A DNA stretch of 64,000 nt. It comes from JAJTFA01 sp051715425 (GTDB taxonomy: Bacteria > Bacteroidota > Bacteroidia > UKL13-3). Position 1 is the first letter of the stretch. Each line of letters begins with the position of its first letter. A program made the position numbers and the translations under genes. The stretch is from the NCBI GenBank assembly GCA_051715425.1, contig JBPXJS010000009.1, positions 124,001 through 188,000 of the forward strand, given 5' to 3'. Below, one piece after another: positions 54,057 to 60,939 of the stretch. The notes under the pieces are model-generated. The model made no database searches. It was not told the origin of the DNA and saw only the letters and a program-made list of their open reading frames with translations.

Positions 54057-57035
54057 TTAATTAAACGGAACAGTGATGACAACCCTCGTTCCAATGGGGT
54101 TTCCATCCGGGTGATACAAATCATCAAAGCGCACGCCAATTTGGGCATTTCTTTCCGCATTTAGTAATTCCAGCCTCTTTTGGGTGGCACCGGTAGCAAA
54201 TGATGCATATTTTTTATGCCGTATTTTATTTAGTTCTAATGATTGTTTCCTGCCAATTCCATTATCATATACTTCACATATCAGGGTGTTTTCATCACCG
54301 GAGTTGAAACTAATGGAAAGTTTTTTATCTGTTCGCCTGTGAAGTAGTCCATGTTTTATTGCATTCTCCACATAAGGCTGGATAATCATCGGAGGAATCA
54401 TAATTTCATCCATTTGCAATTCCGGAGAAACGGTAAGCTGATAGCTGAAATTTTCTTCAAAGCGCATGCTTTCGAGTTCAAGATATAACTTCATTGCTTT
54501 AATTTCTTCTTCCAGTGAAATGCTGCGTTTATTGCTCATATCCAGGTAAAGCCTCATGAGATCACTAAATTTTCCAAGATAGCTGTTCGCAAGTTTTTTC
54601 TCATTCGTAAGGATGTATTCCTGAATTGAATTAAGGGCATTAAAAATGAAATGAGGATTCATCTGCACTTTTAGGGCAGAAAGTTGAGACGCCCTTAACT
54701 CAAGCTCAAGTTTGGTTTTTTCATACTCTAATTTACTCCTTCTTCGCATGATATTAATGCGTAAAAGAAAAACAGCACTTACAACTATTATAAGTAACAA
54801 TGCAAGCAGAAGAATAAACCACCAGCTTAGCCAGTATGGTGCATCTATATAAAATTCATTGGTAGATGCAATTTCACTTTCATAACCATCTTCATTAATT
54901 GATTTTATTTCAAACCGGTATTTTCCAGGTGGTAATGCATTAAACTTAACACTGCGTTCATTACCTGATATCATTTTCCATGCTGTATCAAGACCTGTAA
55001 GTCTGTACGCAAAGGTCATAGCCCCACGGCTTCTAAGCGCTATGCCGGTAAATTGAATATCAAGATTATTGTTTGCATAATCGAAAGAACCTGTTTCATT
55101 TAAATGAATAAGCTTGTTATTCATTCTGATTTCTTCAATATGCACAAGTGGTTTAATATTGTTCCGGCTTAGTGCGCCCTCATTAAACCACTGCAAACCT
55201 TTGGAGGTGGCCAGATAAATGATTTTGTCCTTAATATGAATATCAAGCACATCATTGGTAACTAAACCATTTTCCCTTACAAAATCATTTAATGATTTAT
55301 TCAACAAGGTGTATACCTGAATTCCCTTGTCTGTGGCAAACCACACTTTACCATCTTTCACAGCAATACACCTGGTGTAGTCGGATTTGAGTCCGCTTGT
55401 GGTTGTGAGGTGTGTAATTAAATGTTGGTTTTTAATTCCTATTACGCCTTGTTGCATGGTGGTAACCCAAACGGTACCATCTTCCTGAAGGCTAAAATCA
55501 GTTACATAAACATGCTGATTTTTCTCGTCTTTAAAAACAAATTCTTTTCCGTTTTTGTAATAGTACAAGCCGTCAATATAAGCAACCCATAAAGTTGTAT
55601 CGGAGGGGTTCACCAGACACGCAACGGATCGTTGTTTTCGGAGAGTAGCCACCATAAACGTGGCTTTTTTACCCATCGGATTTGATGATTGTGGTTCAAA
55701 AGTAAAATGTTTGCAAAATGGAGAAACATTGGCTTCCGGTGAATGCAACACGAAAAATGCAGTATAGGAAGTTGCAATAAGGTAGTTTCCATAGGCATCA
55801 AATGAAAAATCTTTAACAGAAGAAAAGTTCAAAAACTGCTTTTCTATTTGCCCTTTTTCCAGATTGTATATGTAGGTATGATTGGAATGTGCATATAACA
55901 TATTACTCTTCTTGTTTATGCTAAGCGCATCAAAATCCTTTTTATCCTTTTCAATGGAAATGCTCTTTACTGCCTTTTGAAGTTTTGGGTCGAACACCAC
56001 AAGGTTTCCCAGTGCAGAACCAAGGTATAACAGCCCTTCTTTATCTTCGGCAATACGTGCAATCCGGTCCGACTGAAGCAAAGAATTTTCTTTATTCATC
56101 AGCCATACATTTTTAGACGGAATTACAAATACACCATTCTTTAATGTGGTAACCCAGTAATTATTTTCACGGTCTTTTGCAACCCATGAAATGGCATTTC
56201 CTTTTAAAATATGCCCCAAAAGCTTTGATTTGGATTCATTTGCTTCAAAATGATACACGCCATCATAAGTAAGAAACCATCGGTCGTTAGCAGAAAATGA
56301 AATAAAATCGGTAAACCTTGCTTTGTTATGTTTCAGAACATCTGTATTGATGGGTAGAAATTTTTTCTCATCTGCTATTTTGCTAATAGAAACAGGTGTA
56401 TGATTTGACACAATCAGATAAAATTCATCCTCACTTCTGGAGTATTCAATCAGGGCATCAACAGAATAAGAAAACACTTGTTTGTTTTTATTGATAAATT
56501 TGAGGCGATCCGCACTGATAAGCAGATTGCCCTTTTTATCCGCATTAATATTTGTAATAAATTGATAGGTGTGTGCATCATTTGCAATGAGTTTGTTTGT
56601 AGAGAAATCGTAATGATATAGTGGATTTCCGGATGATATGATCCATAACTTGCCGTCACTATCAAAGGCGTATCTTGGAAATCCTGATTTATATACTTTT
56701 TCAAATGGTTCAAACAGTTTCATGCTGTCGTTTTCGAAATAAAATATCTGACCGGCAAAATTGATGCACCACAAACGGTTCTGTTTATCCTCTAAAAAAT
56801 ACGAAAAGGATTTTCCCCTCTGTTTTGGGTGATAAAAAGTTTTAAATTGGTGGCCGTCATATCTGCATACCCCGTTATCAGTGCCAAACCACATAAAACC
56901 ACGATAATCCTGAAATACATTGTATACCTCCATGCTTGGCAATCCGTCTTCATCCGTGAGATGCCACATATAGGGCTGTTGGGCCTTAACAGAACAGGTG
57001 CAGATGAATAAAATCAGAAAGCAGAAGTATTTCAT
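54057..57035 (-). CDS. Propeller-type LytS sensor kinase
   Basis: The 992-aa kinase has a signal peptide (1-18). A periplasmic two-component-propeller region follows (about 20-640; repeats such as FQDYRGFMWFGTDNGVCRYDG, EDKQNRLWCINFAG, KDGKVWFATDKGIQVY). A Y_Y_Y domain (about 660-730; FAYRLTGLDTAWKMISGNERSV) leads to one TM (about 738-760). The cytoplasmic LytS/His_kinase module has HFIFNALNSIQEYIL (His near 792) and an HATPase N-box PYVENAIKHGLL near 887. This resembles hybrid two-component sensors of glycan use but lacks a fused receiver. The partner is probably the LytTR regulator at 45577. It is divergent from tadA. Confidence 0.94.
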   Translation of the reverse strand: MKYFCFLILFICTCSVKAQQPYMWHLTDEDGLPSMEVYNVFQDYRGFMWFGTDNGVCRYDGHQFKTFYHPKQRGKSFSYFLEDKQNRLWCINFAGQIFYFENDSMKLFEPFEKVYKSGFPRYAFDSDGKLWIISSGNPLYHYDFSTNKLIANDAHTYQFITNINADKKGNLLISADRLKFINKNKQVFSYSVDALIEYSRSEDEFYLIVSNHTPVSISKIADEKKFLPINTDVLKHNKARFTDFISFSANDRWFLTYDGVYHFEANESKSKLLGHILKGNAISWVAKDRENNYWVTTLKNGVFVIPSKNVWLMNKENSLLQSDRIARIAEDKEGLLYLGSALGNLVVFDPKLQKAVKSISIEKDKKDFDALSINKKSNMLYAHSNHTYIYNLEKGQIEKQFLNFSSVKDFSFDAYGNYLIATSYTAFFVLHSPEANVSPFCKHFTFEPQSSNPMGKKATFMVATLRKQRSVACLVNPSDTTLWVAYIDGLYYYKNGKEFVFKDEKNQHVYVTDFSLQEDGTVWVTTMQQGVIGIKNQHLITHLTTTSGLKSDYTRCIAVKDGKVWFATDKGIQVYTLLNKSLNDFVRENGLVTNDVLDIHIKDKIIYLATSKGLQWFNEGALSRNNIKPLVHIEEIRMNNKLIHLNETGSFDYANNNLDIQFTGIALRSRGAMTFAYRLTGLDTAWKMISGNERSVKFNALPPGKYRFEIKSINEDGYESEIASTNEFYIDAPYWLSWWFILLLALLLIIVVSAVFLLRINIMRRRSKLEYEKTKLELELRASQLSALKVQMNPHFIFNALNSIQEYILTNEKKLANSYLGKFSDLMRLYLDMSNKRSISLEEEIKAMKLYLELESMRFEENFSYQLTVSPELQMDEIMIPPMIIQPYVENAIKHGLLHRRTDKKLSISFNSGDENTLICEVYDNGIGRKQSLELNKIRHKKYASFATGATQKRLELLNAERNAQIGVRFDDLYHPDGNPIGTRVVITVPFN

Positions 57036-57075
57036 TACATGGGCTAAAATAAGTAAGTTGCGAACATTATTATCT

Positions 57076-57522
57076 ATGGCAGAATTTTTCTCAGATGAAT
57101 ATTTTATGCAACTGGCACTTAAAGAAGCTCAGAAAGCTTTTGATGAGGGAGAAGTCCCTGTTGGCGCTATTGTGGTTGCTGGTAATAGAATAATTGGCAA
57201 GGGATATAACCTTACTGAAAGGTTACATGATGTTACGGCACATGCAGAGATGCAGGCCATTACAGCAGCCTCCAATTTTATTGGAGCCAAATATCTGAAC
57301 GATTGTGTGTTGTACGTAACCCTTGAGCCATGCGTAATGTGTGCCGGAGCCTTGTTCTGGAGCCAGATCGGGAAAGTGGTTTATGGTGCTTCTGATGAGA
57401 AAAGGGGGTATACCCAAACCGGAAAATTATTGCACCCGCAAACGGAAATCGTTAATGGGATACTGGCTGATGAAAGTGCCGCCCTGATGAAGGATTTTTT
57501 TAAGAAGTTAAGGGAAACTTAA
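57076..57522 (+). CDS. tadA: tRNA-specific adenosine deaminase TadA
   Basis: Converts wobble A34 to inosine in tRNA-Arg. The 148-aa protein has the zinc-site motifs HAEMQAI (HAE at 56-58) and PCVMCAGA (85-89), and the family's EVPVGAIVV and GKGYN. I prefer the ATG at 57076 over an upstream start at 56998, because the extra 26 residues are unlike the family and overlap the kinase 5' end. A possible TAAGTTGC promoter box lies just upstream. Confidence 0.94.
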   Translation: MAEFFSDEYFMQLALKEAQKAFDEGEVPVGAIVVAGNRIIGKGYNLTERLHDVTAHAEMQAITAASNFIGAKYLNDCVLYVTLEPCVMCAGALFWSQIGKVVYGASDEKRGYTQTGKLLHPQTEIVNGILADESAALMKDFFKKLRET

Positions 57523-57546
57523 TCTGCCTTATTGTGTTTAATTTGT

Positions 57547-57567
57547 GGCGAAGGTTATATCTTCGCC
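57547..57567. promoter_or_regulatory. Small inverted repeat upstream of sod
   Basis: GGCGAAG / CTTCGCC with a 7-base spacer, 55 bases before the sod ATG. It may be an operator, or a weak hairpin ending tadA. Confidence 0.35.
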
Positions 57568-57621
57568 TCACTCAAAAACGAGAAGTTTAATTATTCATTC
57601 ATCAACTAAACACTAAAATTT

Positions 57622-58233
57622 ATGTCTTTCGAATTACCAAAATTACCATATGAGTACACAGCACTCGAGCCCCATATTGATGCACGTACCATGGAAATTC
57701 ACCACAGCAAACATCACCAGGCTTATGTAACCAATTTAAACAATGCCATTGCAGGTACCGATGCGGAGAAGTTAAGCATAGAAGAAATTTGCAAAAACAT
57801 CAGTAAGTATCCTATGCCTGTTCGTAATAACGGAGGTGGACATTTCAATCATTCCTTGTTCTGGACTGTTATGGGGCCAAACAAGGGTGGAAACCCATCC
57901 GGGAAACTTGCAGATGCCATTACAGCAGATTTGGGAGGAATGGAAAAGTTTAAAGAAGAATTTAATAAGGCAGCTACCACACGTTTTGGTTCAGGTTGGG
58001 CCTGGCTTATTGTAAAGGATGGAAAACTGGTTGTTTGCTCTACACCAAACCAGGATAATCCATTGATGGATATTGCTGAGGTAAAAGGAACTCCTGTTCT
58101 TGGACTCGATGTATGGGAACACGCCTATTACCTGCATTATCAAAACCGCAGACCTGATTATTGTGCCGCTTTTTGGAATGTAATTAACTGGGATGAGGTA
58201 AGCGCCAGATTTGAAGCTGCATTAAGCAAATAG
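57622..58233 (+). CDS. sod: Superoxide dismutase, Fe/Mn family (Mn-type residues)
   Basis: Dismutates superoxide. The 203-aa protein has metal ligands H27 (IHHSKHHQAYV), H77 (HFNHSLFW), and the D and H of DVWEHAYYLHYQNRRPDY. The segment CSTPNQDNPLM carries the Gln (N-Q-D) typical of the Mn-type subgroup, so Mn or cambialistic use is likely. No signal peptide, so it is cytoplasmic. One base separates its stop from the next small gene, so they share a transcript. Confidence 0.95.
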   Translation: MSFELPKLPYEYTALEPHIDARTMEIHHSKHHQAYVTNLNNAIAGTDAEKLSIEEICKNISKYPMPVRNNGGGHFNHSLFWTVMGPNKGGNPSGKLADAITADLGGMEKFKEEFNKAATTRFGSGWAWLIVKDGKLVVCSTPNQDNPLMDIAEVKGTPVLGLDVWEHAYYLHYQNRRPDYCAAFWNVINWDEVSARFEAALSK

Positions 58234-58234
58234 T

Positions 58235-58537
58235 ATGGATAAGGTTTTAAACCTGAGAGAGGCCAAACGCATCATCCTTGATGATCTGTTTACGCTGAAT
58301 TACACCAAGCCGGAGGTTTTGGAAAGTATAGACGACAGAAGGGTAAGGCGGGGGAACCTTGATAAGGCGGTTACCTTAGGTAAAAATCCCAAAAATACCA
58401 CCAGGTTGGTGCTGGCCACTGAAAGTGGATTTGTTCAGGTATTTGGGGTAGTTCACTTTGTTAATGAAAAGGGAATAACCCTGGAAAAAGACCATTTTAT
58501 ACCCATGCACGTTATTTACAGTGTGGATATGTTCTGA
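58235..58537 (+). CDS. Small unknown protein, paralogue of the 58667 gene
   Basis: The 100-aa protein has no membrane or signal features. I do not recognise the family, but it aligns over its whole core with the neighbour at 58667-58966: VLESIDDRRVRRGNLDKAVTLG with VLYNADERKIRSGELYKAMILG, and HFIPMHVIYSVDMF with TFIPTHAILKVDIL. The pattern is beta-rich with a conserved basic patch (DRRVRRGNL) that could bind nucleic acid, though this is inference. It starts one base after sod, so it may be expressed with it. A strong terminator follows. Confidence 0.82.
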   Translation: MDKVLNLREAKRIILDDLFTLNYTKPEVLESIDDRRVRRGNLDKAVTLGKNPKNTTRLVLATESGFVQVFGVVHFVNEKGITLEKDHFIPMHVIYSVDMF

Positions 58538-58555
58538 TTTACAGGATATTGTGAT

Positions 58556-58584
58556 AAAAAAAGAGGATTAAATCCTCTTTTTTT
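58556..58584. terminator. Terminator after the sod operon
   Basis: Near-perfect hairpin AAAAAAAGAGGATT / AATCCTCTTTTTTT with a one-base centre and flanking A/T runs. Confidence 0.9.
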
Positions 58585-58613
58585 ATTCTGTTTATATAAA
58601 TAATATGCCATTT

Positions 58614-58645
58614 ATTTGTTTAAAAGCTAATTTATACTACATTTG
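58614..58645 (+). promoter_or_regulatory. Bacteroidota promoter for the 58667 gene
   Basis: -33 TTTG (58614-58617) and -7 TACATTTG (58638-58645) with a 20-base spacer. The ATG is 21 bases after the -7 box. An in-frame TTG at 58643 lies inside the box and is thus not the start. Confidence 0.75.
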
Positions 58646-58666
58646 ATACATAAAACACAATTAGCC

Positions 58667-58966
58667 ATGAATGCAGTTATTACTCCCACCATTAAAGAAG
58701 TTTCTAAAGAGGAACTACCTACTTTAAACTTTGTAGATACAGAGGTATTGTATAATGCAGATGAACGTAAGATTCGTTCAGGTGAATTATATAAAGCCAT
58801 GATTCTTGGCAATATCAATAAGCTGAAAAGCAGAATCACATTCGTAACCAAACAAGGTATTAAAAAAGTAGAAACCACAGTTTGGTCAGCGGATGATGAA
58901 GAGGTATTGCTAAAATATGGAACCTTCATTCCTACCCACGCCATTCTTAAAGTAGATATTCTTTAA
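58667..58966 (+). CDS. Small unknown protein, paralogue of the 58235 gene
   Basis: The 99-aa protein shares its core with the gene at 58235 (see there): D-x-E-V-L, R-x-(R/S)-G-x-L-x-K-A, L-G-N/K, and the C-terminal F-I-P-x-H-(A/V)-I. It has its own promoter, so the two copies are likely differently regulated: the first with sod, the second alone. No family or motif names a function. The pair arose by local duplication. Confidence 0.85.
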   Translation: MNAVITPTIKEVSKEELPTLNFVDTEVLYNADERKIRSGELYKAMILGNINKLKSRITFVTKQGIKKVETTVWSADDEEVLLKYGTFIPTHAILKVDIL

Positions 58967-58993
58967 GGAGCCAAAGGGGCTGGCCGCTTCAGA

Positions 58994-60814
58994 TTAGCGG
59001 TTAAACATATTAAATATATCTTCCAGATTAAGCGTTACCACGCATGTTTTTCCATCCGGAGAAAAATGAGGTTGTGTGCACCCAAATAGCTCATCTACCA
59101 GTGTGCGGATTTCTTCCGTTGTAAGTTTTGTGCCATGAGAAATGGCCGCTTTTTTTGCCAATGAACGGGCAAGCCTCTCCTGTTTATTAAATGAAGCATA
59201 AGCCTGTTGTTTATAGTTTTCCAGCATTTCTGCCAGTAATACCATTTCATGGTAGTGGCTTAATTCAGCAGGTACCCCATTTACGGCAAATGTATTCCCA
59301 CCCAAATCACTGATATCAAAACCCAATGCGCGTATATCGTCCATCATTTCTTTCAGCAATTGTGCATCGGCCGGAGAAATACTAACGCTTTTTGGAAATA
59401 ATTTTTGCTGGCTGGCAATGGGGTGGTTGGCCAGTGCATGAAGGTATTTTTCATACAATACCCGCTCATGCGCAGCCTGCTGATCAATGAGCATGACCCC
59501 GGATTTAATCTGAGAAACTATGAGGCTGTTGTGCAACTGAAATATATTCTGCGTTTGATTACCCGTTTCAATATTGAGTTGAACAGGCTCATCTTTTTGA
59601 AACGCCTTATTGCTACCAACAGTATCATTTTTCTGCATCACAGAAAATAATTCCTGCCAATCCTGCTTGGTATTTTGCTGCTTGATGAAAGGGTCTCTTG
59701 ATGGTGGTGTATAATTGCTTTTATTGGATGGCGGGTTGTAAGGGTAATCCGTTGTGGGGTTCTTGGTACCCTGAGTAAGGTTCAGAAATGTATCATCACT
59801 GGCTGGTTCAAATGTGGGTACATGGTAATGCTGGCCCAATGCTTTTTTAACAACAGCCCTTATAATCTGATAAACGGCACGCTCATCTTCAAACTTTATT
59901 TCTGTTTTTGTTGGATGCACATTCACATCAATATGAGCCGGATTAATATCAATATAGATGACATAAAACGGAAACTGCTCTTTGCTGATTAGGTTCTCGT
60001 AACAGTTTGTTACCGCATGGTTTAAATAGGCATCTTTAATAAAGCGTCCGTTTACAAAAAAGAATTGCTCACCCCTGGTTTTTTTTGCAATATCGGGTTT
60101 GCCTACAAAACCGCTCACATTCACAATGGTTGTTTGTTCATCGGCCGGCAGCAGGTGTTCAAAGGTTTTATGCCCAAACATGTCTTCAATACGCTGTTCC
60201 GGTGATCCGCTTTTTAGTGTATATACTTCTTCATCATTATTGTACATGCTCAGCGCAATTTGCGGATTGGCTAAAGCTACTCTGGTAAACTCATCAATAA
60301 TATGACGGGTTTCCACGTGGTTGGATTTCAGAAAATTTCTTCTTGCAGGAATATTGAAGAATAAGTTTTTTATGGTAAGGGTTGTGCCGGTATTTATGGC
60401 AACGGGTTCCTGCTTTTTTACCTCAGTGGCTTCAATAAGGATAAGGGTGCCAATATCATCTTCTGCTCGTCTTGTTTTTAATTCTACCTGTGCAACGGAA
60501 GCAATAGAGGCCAGAGCTTCTCCTCTAAAACCCATCGTGCGAATATTATAAATATCCTCGGCCTGCGATATTTTAGAAGTAGCATGCCTTTCCCAACACA
60601 TACGTGCATCGGTTGGCGACATTCCCTTTCCGTTATCACTTACCTGAATAAATGTTTTACCTCCCTCCCGAATCATGAGCCGGATGTCTGTTCCTCCGGC
60701 ATCTATGGCGTTTTCAAGCAACTCTTTTACAACCGAGGCCGGGCGTTGAATCACTTCTCCGGCCGCTATCTGGTTGGCCACATGATCCGGCAATAATTTG
60801 ATGATATCCGACAT
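58994..60814 (-). CDS. mutL: DNA mismatch repair protein MutL
   Basis: Couples mismatch recognition to strand removal. The 606-aa protein has the GHKL ATPase motifs ENAIDAGGTDI, DNGKGMSPTDA, RGEALASIASVAQVE and NIPARRNFLKS (residues 30-155), the transducer domain, a disordered linker (about 335-415), and a C-terminal dimer domain with IDQQAAHERVLYEKY. This last matches the D-Q-x-A-x2-E-x4-E endonuclease motif except His to Gln at position 3. It is divergent from the GH3 fusion gene. Confidence 0.96.
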   Translation of the reverse strand: MSDIIKLLPDHVANQIAAGEVIQRPASVVKELLENAIDAGGTDIRLMIREGGKTFIQVSDNGKGMSPTDARMCWERHATSKISQAEDIYNIRTMGFRGEALASIASVAQVELKTRRAEDDIGTLILIEATEVKKQEPVAINTGTTLTIKNLFFNIPARRNFLKSNHVETRHIIDEFTRVALANPQIALSMYNNDEEVYTLKSGSPEQRIEDMFGHKTFEHLLPADEQTTIVNVSGFVGKPDIAKKTRGEQFFFVNGRFIKDAYLNHAVTNCYENLISKEQFPFYVIYIDINPAHIDVNVHPTKTEIKFEDERAVYQIIRAVVKKALGQHYHVPTFEPASDDTFLNLTQGTKNPTTDYPYNPPSNKSNYTPPSRDPFIKQQNTKQDWQELFSVMQKNDTVGSNKAFQKDEPVQLNIETGNQTQNIFQLHNSLIVSQIKSGVMLIDQQAAHERVLYEKYLHALANHPIASQQKLFPKSVSISPADAQLLKEMMDDIRALGFDISDLGGNTFAVNGVPAELSHYHEMVLLAEMLENYKQQAYASFNKQERLARSLAKKAAISHGTKLTTEEIRTLVDELFGCTQPHFSPDGKTCVVTLNLEDIFNMFNR

Positions 60815-60939
60815 ATTTACGAACCCGCAAAATAAGCATTATTTGCACGCTATTTCCCACCTGTTGATATTTACGTACATAACTCGCAGGATGATATTGG
60901 TTAAATCAAAAATGAAATGCCGTTTTTTGCGTTTTGATC

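Noticed and set aside
56998..57075. Longer N-terminus for TadA
   Set aside because: Overlaps the start of the divergent kinase gene and is unlike TadA proteins.
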